Assembly (NCBI RefSeq): GCF_024758565.1
Contig: NZ_CP079199.1
Span: 186,001 to 250,000, forward strand
Direction: 5' to 3'
Length of the DNA: 64,000 bases
Origin: Mesomycoplasma ovipneumoniae
GTDB taxonomy: Bacteria > Bacillota_I > Bacilli_A > Mycoplasmatales > Metamycoplasmataceae
Below the pieces are notes generated by a model. It did no database searches, had not been told where the DNA came from, and saw only the letters and a program-made list of their open reading frames with translations. Below, piece by piece: positions 22,971 to 34,256 of this stretch; position 1 is the first letter of the stretch; every line of letters begins with the position of its first letter. Made by a program: the position numbers and the translations under genes.

Positions 22971-24875
22971 CTATTTTGTTTTTTTCTTAAATTTTGCTTT
23001 AAAATTATAGGTATTTTTGCTTTCAGGATCAGGTTTTAGAAAGCGACATTTAGGAAAACCACTACATGCAATAAAACGCTGTGAAGTTTTGCGATTGTAA
23101 CGATAAACCAGATCCAAACTGCATTCAGGACATTTTTCACCAGTTGTTTCAATTTCCATAACTATTTTTTCAAGCGGTTTTGATGAATTTGTAATTTCCT
23201 CTATTTTTGTTCAAAAATTATCAAGAAATTCCTTATAATCTTGTTTTCCTTGAGCAATCAAATCAAGCTCTTCTTCAATTTTAGCAGTAAAATTAGTATT
23301 AATAATATCTGGTGAAATTTTTAAAAGATTTTCCAAAACTACTCGCCCAAATTCACTCGGAATTAACGCTTTTGACTCACTTTGAACATATAAATGATCT
23401 TTAAGTTTTTTAACTGAGATTGCAAACGTTGATGGACGGCCAACTTTAATATCATCTAACTTTTCAATTAAAGTACCATCATTAAATCTTGCAGGTGGTT
23501 GGGTTTCGTGCCTGGATTCTTTAATAGTTTTTTCAAAATTTGATTCAACTTCAAATTTTGAGTCAACTAAATTATCCAATGATTCAAATTCAGGTTTAAA
23601 TTTTAATTCTGGAAGTTCAGTTGCCTTGAAGTATCCATCAAATACAAATTCTGAAAATGAATAAGTAAAATTGTGTTTTTTTGAGGATGTTTTAAATAAT
23701 AGACGGGTAATTTTCCGAACAGGAACTTCCATCATTGCTGAAAGTGTTGTATTGTAAACTAATTGATAAATTTGGAAATCTAGTGGACTTAAAGGATATT
23801 TTTCTTTTGCTTGTTCAGGACTAAGCTCTAAATCTGTTGGTCTAATGGCTTCGTGGGCATCTTGATCACCAGCAAAGCCTTTAATTGATTTAGCTATATA
23901 ATTTTGACCAAAATTTTTTGAAATAAAATCACGACCTTTTTCAAGAAATGTTTCACTAAGACGAGTTGAATCAGTTCTTGGATAGGAAATTAAACCATGA
24001 TCTCCAAAACCTTCATAAAGTTTTTGTAGCGATAATGAAACTGAAGAAGACGAATATTGCGACATTTTTTTAAAAACGGTTGCTTGTTTCAAAGGTGAAA
24101 TTTTAGGATCTTTTTTTTGGGAAATCTTAAATTCATCAAGAATTAAAAACGGATTAGCTTTAATTTCATCAGTGATTTCTGCCAAAGATTCTTGGGAAAA
24201 AATCCAGTCAGATTTTTTAGACTCATTTTCTGGATTATAGTAATTAACCTCAAAAGAATTGTTTTTTTCATCTTTTAATAGAACCGAAAGATTAAAATAA
24301 ACCTCGGGAATAAAAGCTTTAATTTCTTCTTCCCTTTCAACAACTAACTTTAGGCCAATAGATTGAACACGTCCGGCAGCAGGAATTTTAGGTGCATTTT
24401 GAATTTTAGTTTTTAACAACGAAGAAAGACGAAAGCCAATAATTCGATCAAGCATTCGTCTGGTTTGCTGCGAATTTACCAAATTTTGATTGAGAAGACC
24501 CGGATTTTCAAGAGCAGAAATAATTGCTGGTTTTGTAATTTCGTTATATTTTATCCGTTGATATTTATCAGCGACATTAAGATATTCAACAAGCGAAGCA
24601 CCAATTGCCTCACCTTCGCGATCAGCATCGGTTGCTATAATGACAGTTTTAGCTTTTTTTGCTAATTTTTTTATTTCAGTTACAGTTTTTCTCTTAGTTT
24701 TATCAATTACATAAGAAGGTGTTCAGGTTTTTAAATTAATTCCAAGCCCAAATTCACCTGTTTTAGCCAAATTTGTAATGTGGCCAACACAAGATGTTAC
24801 TGTATAAGATGAATCTAGATAAGATGAAATCGTATTGATTTTATTTGGAGATTCAACAATTATTAGCTTTTCCAC
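22971..24875 (-). CDS. topA: DNA topoisomerase I (type IA)
   Basis: Relaxes negative supercoils through a transient 5'-phosphotyrosine. The 634-aa protein has an N-terminal TOPRIM domain (KLIIVESPNK at the start, IIATDADREGEAIG at about residues 82-95), then GRVQSIGL, and the active site HGLISYPRTDST with Tyr near residue 298. A single C-terminal zinc ribbon (CPECS ... CSGFPKC) ends the protein. The start is GTG at 24875: the in-frame TAA at 24879-24881 leaves no upstream ATG, and the first ATG inside would remove the TOPRIM motif. It begins 15 nt after rplS. Confidence 0.95.
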
Positions 24876-24890
24876 GATTTAAGGACAATT

Positions 24891-25253
24891 TTAACTTTTT
24901 AATTCTTTTCTTTTAATTTCTTTAAGACGTGCAGATTTTCCAGAACGTTCCTTCATATAATATAATTTTGCACGACGAACTTTATTTGAACGGACAACCT
25001 CAATTTTGTCAACAAGTGGAGAATGAAGTAAAAATGTTCTCTCAACACCAACGCCGTGGGAAATTTTACGAACTACAAAACTTGAAGATAGTCCATTTTT
25101 CTTAAATTTAATTACTAAACCTTCAAAAATTTGAATTCTACTTTTATTACCTTCTTGAATTTTAACGTGAACACGAACGTTATCACCTGGCTGAAAAGTT
25201 TGGAAATCACGTATTTGGGTTGCTTCAACAATTTCCATTAATCTTGTTTGCAT
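24891..25253 (-). CDS. rplS: 50S ribosomal protein L19
   Basis: 120-aa large-subunit protein at the 30S interface. It has the characteristic [20 protein letters not shown] and [13 protein letters not shown] blocks and the C-terminal [24 protein letters not shown] precedes the start. It lies 57 nt after trmD in the usual rpsP-trmD-rplS order. Confidence 0.97.
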   Translation of the reverse strand: MQTRLMEIVEATQIRDFQTFQPGDNVRVHVKIQEGNKSRIQIFEGLVIKFKKNGLSSSFVVRKISHGVGVERTFLLHSPLVDKIEVVRSNKVRRAKLYYMKERSGKSARLKEIKRKELKS

Positions 25254-25310
25254 GTCTTACTCCTTAAAAATTTTTTTATTGATTTATAAATTATAATAAA
25301 AAAAATTTAT

Positions 25311-25997
25311 TTAACTATTTTTTTCTTTAAATTTTATATACTTCTCTCATAAATCAGGGCGTTTTTTTTGGGTATTAATTTCTCTTTGCTTTTGACGCCA
25401 AGATTCAATTTCTTTATGATTGCCTGAAATTAAAACTTCAGGAACTAATAACCCACGAAAATTTGCTGGTCGAGAATATTGAGGATAATCTAATAGAAAA
25501 TTATTAAAAGTCTCATTATCTAAAGAATTTGGGTTTATTACGTTTGGCTGTAAACGCGAAATTGCATCAATTATCGCCATTGCTGCTATCTCGCCGCCAG
25601 TTAAAACAAAATCACCTAAAGACAATTCAAAATCAATGAAATTATCAATAATCCTTTGATCAAAACCTTCATAATGACCACATAAAAGAGTTATTTCTGA
25701 CTCTTTTGCTAGTTTTTTTGCAATATTTTGGTCAAATTTTTTACCTTGAGGGCTCAAGGCTATTTTTATGCCTCCAACCTTTTCAAGAGCATCAACAACT
25801 GGCTGAATTTGCAAAAGTAAGCCAGGACCACCGCCATAAACATAATCATCTACTTTTTGATGCTTGTTTTGACTAAAATCGCGAAAATTAATAATATTAA
25901 CTGATATATCGCCTCTCTGAATTGCCTTTCCAATGATTGATTCAGAAGTAAAGGTTTCAAAATAGCGGGGAAACAATGTTAAAACATTAATTTTCAT
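25311..25997 (-). CDS. trmD: tRNA (guanine-N1)-methyltransferase
   Basis: Methylates G37 of tRNAs using S-adenosylmethionine as a SPOUT-fold dimer. The 228-aa protein has MKINVLTLFPRYFE, DDYVYGGGPGLLLQ, the knot region LLCGHYEGFDQRIID, and SLGDFVLTGGEIAAM, all TrmD-specific. TGA near the C-terminus is Trp, after which the protein extends to TAA at 25311. RimM, often encoded next to trmD, is absent from this cluster. Confidence 0.96.
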
Positions 25998-26018
25998 CTT
26001 TTAAGTTTTGAAAGAACT

Positions 26019-26282
26019 TTATGCTGAATGTTTTTGTTCTAAAAAAGTTTCAAAAATACCTTTTTTAGAAAAAATAGTTCGCACAGTGTTTGTTGTTTGA
26101 GCGCCTATATGCAATCAACGATATGTTTTTTCTAAATTAACCCTAGCAACTTTTTTTTGAGGATCATAAAATCCAAGCGATTCGATAAAACGACCATCAC
26201 GAGGTGCGCGCGCATCTGCTACAACTATTTTATAGATTGGATTAAATTTAGAACCCATTCTTTGAAGACGAATTTTTACCAT
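26019..26282 (-). CDS. rpsP: 30S ribosomal protein S16
   Basis: 87-aa small-subunit assembly protein: [20 protein letters not shown], then [16 protein letters not shown], both diagnostic. I chose the ATG at 26282 because AAAGGA lies 7 nt upstream. An in-frame ATG at 26318 would put that ribosome site inside the gene. It is the first gene of the rpsP-trmD-rplS-topA-pgsA run. The next upstream feature is repeat copy 1. Confidence 0.95.
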
Positions 26283-26318
26283 TTTAGTTCCTTTACTAGC
26301 TTTTTGGGTTATTTTCAT

Positions 26319-26714
26319 TAAGCAATTAAATAATTATATCATAAAATAATAAAAAACAAATTTTTAAATAATTTTTGAGCGTAGAAAATCTAAAAAGATT
26401 AGGAAACACAGCTAATTTTATTGTTTCTTGAAATATCTTAAATATTTAATTAAAATATTGTCTAAGAAACGCGGTTCTAATTTTTTTAACAGTCAATTGT
26501 TCCCTTATATAACGATAAATTTTGTTTTTTTATTGTTATATACTAAAACAACGGAACTTTTTTCGAACCTTTTCATCATAGGATTGATGAGACTAGTTTT
26601 GCCAAAATCTTTGTTGATAAAATTATTTAAATCTAAATTGTTTCATAAATTTGCAAATTAAAAATTGAATAAAGATAGTTTACCATAAATTCTAAATTTT
26701 TCAAATTTTAACAT
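26319..26714. other. Gene-free stretch between rpsP and repeat copy 1
   Basis: No credible gene. An inverted repeat GTTTCTT ... AAGAAAC (26423-26468) encloses a second palindromic AT stretch and could form a long hairpin. A short leftward peptide-like stretch (GKTSLINPMMKRFEKSS, about 26520-26610) is bounded by stops and may be a fragment of a dead gene. Confidence 0.4.
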
Positions 26715-27232
26715 AAAAATTTTAACTTAAAAAGCAAAATATGAAATATTTAAACTACTTTTTTAGTTTAAAACACTGGCAAAAATCATAAAAAAATACA
26801 ACTACTATTTAAACTCAATGTAAATAGAAAACTCGTTTTTATTTAAATTGAGCCTAAAAAACAAAGATGTAAAGTTTTGAAAGAACAATAATTAAAAACC
26901 CTAAATTTATAGATTTCTAAACGGTTAAATTTAAGGCATTCCATTACATTTAAAAACATAATGGATAATTCGCATTTTCTGTTTTTTTTATGACAAAAAC
27001 ATAATTAATTCCCCCTTAATTCAATATCAAACTTATTAATTTATTCTTAGTGAAGTTTATTATAACATAATTTTATTTTTGGCCAAGCATTTTTTTTTTT
27101 TTTTTTTCAAAAGGTTAATTTTAAAATAATAAAAATTAAGGTTTTAGTCAAAAAAAACGGATTTACTGGTATTTTTGCGTATTTGTATTAACTAGAAAGT
27201 GAATTTTTGCCATCAAACTGGCAAACTCAGGA
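26715..27232 (-). repeat. Dispersed promoter-bearing repeat, copy 1
   Basis: About 518 bp, matching copy 3 along its full length in the same orientation and copy 2 in reverse. Read leftward it holds an 18-nt A run (27090-27107), a -35 TTGGCC (27081-27086), a 16-nt spacer and TATAAT (27059-27064). Then come AAGGGGG and a tiny frame MFLS, and a hairpin with CTCAAT ... ATTGAG arms. Its right edge is the shared end aaactcagga. No flanking direct repeat could be recognised here. The promoter faces rpsP, about 780 nt away. Confidence 0.8.
27059..27086 (-). promoter_or_regulatory. Promoter inside repeat copy 1
   Basis: Read leftward: TTGGCC, 16 nt, TATAAT. An 18-nt homopolymeric A tract begins 3 nt upstream of the -35 hexamer. 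Box sequence and spacing are shared with copies 2 and 3. Confidence 0.65.
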
Positions 27233-27374
27233 GTTTTGTTAATTATTTTTTTGTGGTTAAATATCAACAAAAGGTCTGGGATAATTTCAACACGGTAAAT
27301 TTTTTATTAAATAAAATTCAGCCACTCAATGGAATTAAAAATTTGGAAAATATTGCAAAAATTTTAAACTGTGC

Positions 27375-27380
27375 TATAAT
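27375..27380 (+). promoter_or_regulatory. -10 box of rpsD
   Basis: TGCTATAAT, an extended -10, about 177 nt before the rpsD start. The roughly 165-nt leader is unusually long for this genome, which would leave room for S4 autoregulation as known in other bacteria. I could not fold a specific known motif by eye. Confidence 0.5.
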
Positions 27381-27556
27381 TATTTTGCATTTTTAAATTA
27401 ACAGCATTAAATATTGTTAAAAAAAATTCAAAATTTGTCAAGATTTGTGAGTATCCTGCTGTTGGTGAAAACATTAGATTTTGAATTCATTTAATAAATA
27501 TTTAGTTTTCTCTTTTTAGTCTAAAAATGCAAATTAAATTAGTAAAAGGAGAAAAA

Positions 27557-28174
27557 ATGTCACGCTATACAGGCCCAATTTTTAAAAAATCACGTCGTGT
27601 TGGCTTTTCTATTCTTGAAACTGGAAAAGAATTTGCAAAAGGTAAACAACGAAAATACGCACCAGGGCAACATGGTCAAAGACGTTCAAAACTTTCTGAC
27701 TACGGTGTTCACCTTCGTGAAAAACAAAAAGTCCGTTTTATGTACGGTTTATCTGAAAAACAGTTTAGAAATACATATAAAAAAGCAACTAAAAAAACTG
27801 GTATTGCCGGAACTTTATTCTTACAGGCGCTCGAATCTCGTCTTGATAATTCCGTATATCGCGCAGGATTTGCCGAAACTCGTCGTCAAGCTCGCCAATT
27901 AGTTAGCCACGGTCATTTTTTGGTTAATGGAAAAAAAGTTAATATTCCATCATATCAATTAAGACAAGGTGATACATTTGAATTAACTAAATTAAAAAAT
28001 GAAAAAATCCGTAAAAACGAGCAAATTTTAACAGCATTAGAAACAAAAACAGCCGCACCTTGGCTTGAAGTTGATAAACAAAATTTCAAAGTTGTTTTTT
28101 CTCGTCGTCCGGAACGTTCTGAGTTAAATCAGGAAATTAAAGAATCACTAATTGTTGAGTTCTACAGTAAATAA
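27557..28174 (+). CDS. rpsD: 30S ribosomal protein S4
   Basis: 205-aa primary 16S rRNA-binding protein: [18 protein letters not shown] at the start, [20 protein letters not shown], and the S4 RNA-binding domain [20 protein letters not shown] with [19 protein letters not shown] chose the ATG at 27557 because AAAGGAG lies 8 nt upstream; an earlier in-frame ATG at 27527 has none. It is transcribed alone and closed by a terminator. Confidence 0.97.
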   Translation: MSRYTGPIFKKSRRVGFSILETGKEFAKGKQRKYAPGQHGQRRSKLSDYGVHLREKQKVRFMYGLSEKQFRNTYKKATKKTGIAGTLFLQALESRLDNSVYRAGFAETRRQARQLVSHGHFLVNGKKVNIPSYQLRQGDTFELTKLKNEKIRKNEQILTALETKTAAPWLEVDKQNFKVVFSRRPERSELNQEIKESLIVEFYSK

Positions 28175-28196
28175 TCTAATATTCTATATAATTGAA

Positions 28197-28229
28197 AAAT
28201 CCAAACCTTGATTAGTTTGGATTTTTTTT
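28197..28229 (+). terminator. Terminator after rpsD
   Basis: A 10-bp stem AAATCCAAAC/GTTTGGATTT with an 8-nt loop, followed by eight T residues. Confidence 0.88.
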
Positions 28230-28240
28230 ATTAAAAATGG

Positions 28241-28246
28241 TATAAT
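28241..28246 (+). promoter_or_regulatory. -10 box of rpiB-mutM
   Basis: GGTATAAT located 24 nt before the rpiB start codon, with AAGGGGG as ribosome site. TTGGAT, 18 nt upstream, is a candidate -35 inside the preceding terminator stem. Confidence 0.55.
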
Positions 28247-28270
28247 TTAACAAAGAAATAAGGGGGAAAA

Positions 28271-28705
28271 ATGCCAAAAAAATTTGCTATATCTTCAGAT
28301 CATGCTGGTTTTGAGAGAAAAAAAGAAATAATTCAATATCTTGAATCTTTAGGTCATCAAGTTACAGACCTAGGTCCATATAATGATGAGTCAAGTTCTT
28401 ATGCAGTTTATGGGAAAAAATTAGCTAATTTTTTACTTGAAAACGAAAATCAGATTGGAATTGGAATTTGCGGGACAGGTCTTGGTATGTCTTATGCGCT
28501 AAATCGTTTTAAAGGAATTCGCGCCGCGAGAGTAACAAATGAAAATGATGCTTTTCTGGCCAAATTACATAATAATGCAAATGCTCTAGCTCTTTCAGGT
28601 AGATTTAATTCCCTTGAAGAATCTAAAAAAATTATTGATAAATTTTTAGAAGCCCAATACGAAGCTGGCCGGCACCAATCTCGAATTGACGAATTGGACA
28701 AATAA
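28271..28705 (+). CDS. rpiB: Ribose-5-phosphate isomerase B
   Basis: Interconverts ribulose-5-P and ribose-5-P in the non-oxidative pentose pathway. The 144-aa protein has the RpiB/LacAB marks ISSDHAGFERKKEI near the N-terminus, GIGICGTGLGMSYALNRFKG with the catalytic Cys at about residue 70, and RAARVTNENDAFLAKLHNNAN. LacA or LacB is less likely given the single gene. mutM starts 1 nt after its stop, so the two are cotranscribed. The companion pentose enzyme gene rpe lies at 46.5 kb. Confidence 0.93.
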   Translation: MPKKFAISSDHAGFERKKEIIQYLESLGHQVTDLGPYNDESSSYAVYGKKLANFLLENENQIGIGICGTGLGMSYALNRFKGIRAARVTNENDAFLAKLHNNANALALSGRFNSLEESKKIIDKFLEAQYEAGRHQSRIDELDK

Positions 28706-28706
28706 A

Positions 28707-29525
28707 ATGCCTGAATTGCCAGAAGTTGTTACCGTTGTAAATGCCTTAAAAAACGAGATTATCGGTAAAAAAATAGTCAATGTTTTGGCTAAGGACGAAA
28801 GTTTTATAAAAGAAATTTCATTTGTTGAATTTAAAAAAATAGTGAAAAATTCAACTATAATAGATGTTCAAAATAGGGCTAAACATATTTTATTTTTTTT
28901 AGATAACCAAAAGGTTTTACTCTCACATTTGCGAATGAATGGGAAATATTTTACTTATAAGTATCCAAAATGAAATAAATTTGATTATATTTCCTTTATC
29001 TTTTCGGATAATTCAGTTTTAAATTATAATGATAGTCGAAAATTCGGGACTTTTGTTATTAGAGATCATTTTAATTTATTCAAAGTTAAACCCTTAGTCG
29101 ATTTAGGACCGGAACCTTTTTATATAAATGTTGAGGATTTTTACCAAAAAATCAAGAAATCAACTCGCTCAATCAAATCGATTTTACTTGATCAGAAAAT
29201 AATGAGTGGGTTAGGAAATATTTATGCTGATGAGGTTTGTTTTGCGGCTAAAATTTCTCCAGACAAAATTGCTAACCAAATAACCTTAGAACAAGCCAAA
29301 ATAATCGTTGAAAAGAGCAAAGAAATTCTGCAAAAATCAATCGAATTAGGCGGATCAAGTATAAATTCATATACTTCTTTGAATGCTAAAGAGGGTAAAT
29401 TTCAAAATTTTTTAAAGGTACATACTAAAAAAAATTTGCCTTGTACTAAGTGCAATGAAAAAATTTTAAAAGTTGTCGTTGCTGGCAGAGGAACTTATTT
29501 TTGCCCAAATTGCCAAATTGAATAA
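28707..29525 (+). CDS. mutM: Formamidopyrimidine-DNA glycosylase
   Basis: Removes 8-oxoguanine and ring-opened purines from DNA. The 272-aa protein starts MPELPEVVTV with the catalytic Pro2/Glu3. It continues with LSHLRMNGKYF, NYNDSRKFGTF and the helix-two-turn-helix block MSGLGNIYADEVCF. The C-terminal zinc finger is CTKC ... CPNC. I chose the ATG at 28707 because Pro must follow the removed Met; an earlier in-frame start would destroy the active site. A bidirectional terminator separates it from ligA. Confidence 0.96.
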
Positions 29526-29554
29526 AAAAACCTATAAATTCATAGGTTTTTTTA
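29524..29554. terminator. Bidirectional terminator between mutM and ligA
   Basis: Near-perfect palindrome AAAAAAACCTAT-aaattc-ATAGGTTTTTTT. It serves the rightward mutM transcript and the long leftward ligA transcript. The ligA stop codon lies in its right arm. Confidence 0.88.
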
Positions 29555-31597
29555 TTCAATTTTACTTTTTATTAGCTCTCAAAATTCTTCTTCAGAGATT
29601 CTTTTAACGCCTAATTTAATTGCTTTTTCTATTTTTGATCCGGTGGATTCACCGGTTACCAAATAAGCTGTTTGTTTTGTTATTGATGTGTGAAAATATG
29701 CACCTGTTTGTTCGATAATTTTAACAAATTCGTGTCTTGGTTTGGATAATTTTCCCGAAATTGCAAACGATGTTCAACCAATTAAGGACGGTGAAATAGT
29801 TGGATTTTTAAAATTAAAATTCACCTTTTCAAGACAATCAAGTAGTTTTTGATTTTCCTCATTATTAAAATAATCAGTCAGTGAATTAATTATAACAGGG
29901 CCAAAATCATTTTGATTTTTTAGTATTTCAAAATCTAATTTTCTTAATTCAGGAATATTTTTAGCATATCTTGCAAGAATTTTAGCGGCTTTTATTCCAA
30001 CATTTTTTATTCCTAAACCAAAAATTAACCTATGAAAATCGATGTTTTTTGCTTTTTCAACCTCATTAAGCAATTTAATTATTGACTTAATTTGCAAAGA
30101 TGGAGCGCGCTTATTTTCTGAATTTATTTGACTAGGTTTAAATTCAGAAAAAATTTTTTCAAGGTTATTTTTAAGGTCAAAAATGTCACAAATATTGGAA
30201 ATAATTTTTTTATCTAATAGTGTTTGAATTCTTTTTTCGGCTAAAGTTTCGATATTTAGAGCGGCTTTTGATGAAAAGTGGACGATTTTTTGGAGAATTA
30301 TACCAGGACAATTTTTGTTTTGACAAAATTGATCAATTCCTGATTCACTAAAAATTAGTTCAGACTGACATTTGGGACAGTTTTTTGCAATTAAAAAATT
30401 AGTTTTTTCGTGTTGTTCAACACTTCCGATAATTTGTGGGATAATTTCGCCCGCTTTTTTAACAAAAACATCTGACATTAAATTTAATTTTAGATTTTCA
30501 ATATAAGAATAATTAGGCAAAACAGCTGAAGAAATAAGGCTGCCACCAAGATTTACAGGTTCAATTTTGGCATTATATGTAACTTTTCCGGTTCTGCCAA
30601 TTGTGGGAAAAATTTCTAGTAGTTTAGTTTTTGCAACGTCATCTTCAAATTTAAAGGCAATAATACTATGAGGAAATTTAGATGTATAACCTAACTGATC
30701 ATAAAGTAAAAACTCATTAATTTTGATAACAACGCCATCAATATTGTAATTTAGTTGTTCTCTTTTTTGCTTAATTTGGCCAATAAAGTCAAAAACATCG
30801 TTTAAATTCTTACATTCTTTTTGAAAATCATTAGTCTTAAAACCTAATTTTTTTAGAAAAGATATTGCCTCTGACTGTCTAAAAATTTTATGTTTTTCTG
30901 GTTCTACAAGTGTATAAAAAAAACCGCTTAAAAATGAAAAATCATCGCTATTTGAATCTTTTTGGTTCTTTTTATATCGTCTAAGAATTCCACTTGCGGC
31001 ATTTCGAGGATTTTTAAACACATTTGTCTCAGTTTGCAAACTTTCAAAGGCAAAATTATCTATGTAAATTTCCCCTCTTATTTCAAGGTCATCAAAATAA
31101 TCTATTGTTTTAGGGATGAATTCATCTTTAATTTTAAGGACATTAACTAAAACATCCTCCCCAAAAACGCCATCACCACGAGTTAGTGCTTGAATAAGTT
31201 GGCCGTTTTTATAAATTAGTGAAAGTGAAATTCCATCAATTTTGGGTTCGACAAAAAAAGTTACATTTTCTAAAATTGCCATTGCTTTTTGGGCTCATTT
31301 TTCAAGTTCGGATTTTGTATGTGCCTTATTGAGCGATAACATCGGAACTGAGTGTTTAATTTTGGCAAATTTTGATGTAATTTTACTACCAACTTGTTGG
31401 CTTGGTGATGAATTAAGTTCATCTAAAGTAAAAAGATAATAATATTTTTGCTCCAAATTTATTAATTCTCTCAGCTTTTTGTCGTAAATTAAATCATCAA
31501 CAAGCGGATTTTGCAATTGATAGTAATGATGATTTCAAATTTCAATTTGCTTTCTTAGCTCAATAATTTCATTGCGTATTTTAGAATTATTTTCCAT
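29552..31597 (-). CDS. ligA: NAD-dependent DNA ligase
   Basis: Seals nicks in replication and repair. The 681-aa protein has the N-terminal Ia domain (HHYYQLQNPLVDDLIYD), the adenylation motif FFVEPKIDGISLSL with the nucleophilic Lys near residue 112, LTRGDGVFGEDVL and GRTGKVTYNAK. It also has the four-Cys zinc finger (CPKCQ ... CQNKNCPG), helix-hairpin-helix repeats (LIFGLGIKNVGIKAAKILAR) and a C-terminal BRCT domain (SFAISGKLSKPRHEF). It is the last gene of the long leftward cluster and starts 2 nt after ecfT. Confidence 0.97.
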
Positions 31598-31599
31598 GA

Positions 31600-32562
31600 T
31601 TAAATTTTTTGATTAGTGTAGAGTCATCAAAGTGGCAAGCGTGAAATTGGAATAATATTCATTTCCATTAAAACAGTTAAAGTAATAAGACCAATAAAAA
31701 TAAGAGCAAAAAGATAATCAAGTTTGTTAAAAACTAGACGGCGATAACGACTTCTTTTTGCATAAACATCATAACCACGGACATCCATAGCATTTGAGAG
31801 ATCTTCAGCCCGTGAAAAAGCAAGCACAAAAAGTGGAATTACTAAAGTTATTAATGATTTGACTTTATCCTTAATTTTTCCGTGTTTAAAATCAACCCCA
31901 CGCGAAGATTGAGCTTTCATAATTCGGGTCGCCTCAAGTAACAAAGTCGGAATAAAACGAATCGCGATTGAAATAATCATTGCAATTATATGGGTTGGAA
32001 TGAATAAAAGTTTTAGAGGTAAAATTAAATCTTCAATTGCGCGGGTTAGTAAAAATGGTTTTGTTGAATAAGTTAAAATTGTAGTTGAAATTATCATTCC
32101 ATAAATTCGAATCGCTAAAACTAGTGAGCGAATTATGCTAACAGTACCAATTGAAAATTTTATACTCCCAAATAAAACTGTTGGCTTGACTAAATATCAA
32201 GAAATAAAGTGGTTTGTTTCATCGGGATTTAGACCTAAAACTTTATATTTAGGCACTTCATTATCAGATGAAATGCCTAAAATTACATTAATATTTTGCT
32301 GATCAATAATAAATCCGTAAATTATTAGCATAATTATGAAAATGATTATCGGCATTTTCATTAAAGTAAAAATTTGCTTAACTCTTTTTGTTGTTATATA
32401 GAAAAAAACAAGCGAAAGCAAAAGCAGAATTGAAATTGTCGCTAAATGGGTAGTGACAAAAAAAAGCACTGCAAAAAGAATGTTAAAAGCTATTTTTAGT
32501 CGGGGGTCCATTTTATGAATTATTGTGTTTCTTGGGACATATTTAGCAACACTAATTTGCAT
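31600..32562 (-). CDS. ecfT: ECF transporter transmembrane protein EcfT
   Basis: Membrane coupling subunit of energy-coupling-factor vitamin transporters, 320 aa with about six helices. The cytoplasmic coupling motifs ARG/SRG appear as MKAQSSRGVDF and NAMDVRGYDVYAKR, which contact the two ATPases. Its start overlaps the end of ecfA2 by 11 nt. No substrate-binding S component lies nearby, so this is probably the shared group II module serving S components encoded elsewhere. Confidence 0.92.
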
Positions 32563-33457
32563 TTTTTCCCTTTTTTATTAATAGATTAATTTGACTAATT
32601 AATTCGTCAATTGACTTGACTTTGGAAATTGGATATCCTATTTTTGCTAATTTTTCACGGAAATTCAGCAAATTTGTAGGTAACATTTCATTTTCAATAA
32701 GAAATTGATTATTATCTAAAATAGGATATGTTTCACCATCATATATAATTTTACCATCTTTAAAAAAAATACAACGTTTTGTTCACTCTAAAACACTATC
32801 AAGATCATGAGTTGCCAAAATGATTGTCTTGCCTTTTTTGTGAAGAGTGTCCAATATTTCAAGCATTTTTACTGAACCTTGAGGGTCAAGACCTGCCGTT
32901 GGTTCATCAAAAAAAATTATATCCGGATCCATTGCTAAAATTCCAGCAATTGCAACTCTTCGTTTTTGGCCACCTGAAAGTTCAAAAGGTGATTTGTCTA
33001 AAAAAGTCTCATCAAGGCCGACTAGTTTTATCATTTCAGCTGCTTTTTTTTTGGCTTCTTCTTTGTTTACTCCCATTGAAACTGCGCCAAAAATAATATC
33101 TTTTTCAATAGTTTGCTCAAAAAGTTGGTATTCAGCAAATTGAAAAACCACTCCAACTCTACGGCGAATTTGGTTTATAAATTTAAACTTTGATTTTAAA
33201 AATCTTGGTCTTTCAACAACTAATTTTTTTTCAGTTTTTGATTCTTGATCAAAATAAAAATACTCAACTTGACCTTTATCAGGGAGCAAAAGCGCATTCA
33301 TATGTTGGATAAAAGTTGTTTTTCCTGAGCCAGTTTGACCTATTATTGCGATAAATTCACCTTGATTAATTTCAACCGATACATTATCGAGCGCTCTTAT
33401 TTCAATTGGTAATTTTTGGTCATAAATTTTTACAATGTTTTTTGCTTTAATTTTCAT
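32552..33457 (-). CDS. ecfA2: ECF transporter ATPase EcfA2
   Basis: 301-aa ATPase of the ECF module. Walker A is [15 protein letters not shown], the Q-loop [19 protein letters not shown] is typical of EcfA2, the signature is [14 protein letters not shown], Walker B is [13 protein letters not shown], and the switch His is LATHDLDSV. It overlaps ecfA1 by 4 nt and ecfT by 11 nt. The C-terminal extension of about 70 residues is within the range for mollicute members. Confidence 0.93.
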
Positions 33458-34248
33458 AATTGTTCCAGCAATTCATTTTCATCATAGGTCGGCGTTATAA
33501 AATCAAGGTTTTTCGAAATTTTATAAATAAAAGGCGAGTCAATTTTAGCTTTTTCGATTATTTCCTCATTATTTAAAATTAATTTTGGATCACCTTTTGC
33601 AATAATTTGACCTTTGGCAAAGACAACAACTTCATCCGCCAAAATCGCTTCGTTCATATTGTGCGTTATTGAAATCAAAGTTTTGGTTTTATCTTTACGG
33701 AGGTCATCTAAAATTTTAACAACATCACTTTTTCCTTTTGGATCAAGCATCGAGGTTATTTCGTCAAAAATTATTATTTGCGGATTTAGGGCTAAAACTG
33801 AAGCAATGGCAACTCTTTGCTTTTGACCACCAGATAAAAATTGCGGTTCGCGCTCGAGATAAGATTGCATTTGTACTTTTTGGGCCAATTCTGCAATAAT
33901 TTTTGGCATTTTTTTTGGATCTTCGTTAATATTTTCCAAACTAAAGGCAATATCATCCTCAACTGTTGCCCCAACAAATTGATTATCTGGGTTTTGAAAA
34001 ATAATCCCGATTTTCTTTCTAATTTTAGGCAAGCTTTCTTTATTTAATAAAATTGAATCAACTTCAACTGTACCTTTTTGCGGTCTAGCGATTCCGGAAA
34101 TAATTTTAGAAAATGTCGACTTTCCTGATCCATTGTGACCTAAAATTGCATAATATTTGCCTTTTTCAAAAGTTAGACTAACATCTTTGAGCACTAAGTG
34201 GTTCATATCATTAGTGTAACTAAAGCAAATATTTGTAACTTTTATCAT
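33454..34248 (-). CDS. ecfA1: ECF transporter ATPase EcfA1
   Basis: 264-aa partner ATPase: Walker [19 protein letters not shown]-loop [20 protein letters not shown] (EcfA1 type), signature [14 protein letters not shown], Walker [14 protein letters not shown], His SITHNMNEA. It starts 8 nt after hpt in the leftward cluster. With EcfA2 and EcfT it forms the ATP-driven core for uptake of vitamins such as riboflavin or folate. Confidence 0.93.
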   Translation of the reverse strand: MIKVTNICFSYTNDMNHLVLKDVSLTFEKGKYYAILGHNGSGKSTFSKIISGIARPQKGTVEVDSILLNKESLPKIRKKIGIIFQNPDNQFVGATVEDDIAFSLENINEDPKKMPKIIAELAQKVQMQSYLEREPQFLSGGQKQRVAIASVLALNPQIIIFDEITSMLDPKGKSDVVKILDDLRKDKTKTLISITHNMNEAILADEVVVFAKGQIIAKGDPKLILNNEEIIEKAKIDSPFIYKISKNLDFITPTYDENELLEQL

Positions 34249-34256
34249 TTTTTATT

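Noticed and set aside
26428-26661. 77-codon rightward frame with membrane-like composition
   Set aside because: It has only a TTG start, no ribosome site, no recognisable motif, and lies in an AT-rich intergenic region with inverted repeats. Treated as chance.
26600-27260. Possible flanking direct repeat around repeat copy 1 (GTTTTG.. segments)
   Set aside because: Alignment is only about 60 percent with several gaps, which is not distinguishable from background AT similarity.
27199-27396. 65-codon frame upstream of rpsD
   Set aside because: It starts inside the end of repeat copy 1 without ATG or ribosome site and contains the rpsD promoter. Not a gene.
27380-27556. Ribosomal protein leader motif or riboswitch upstream of rpsD
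   Set aside because: The leader is long enough, but I could not recognise a specific conserved fold by eye. It is recorded only as a long leader.
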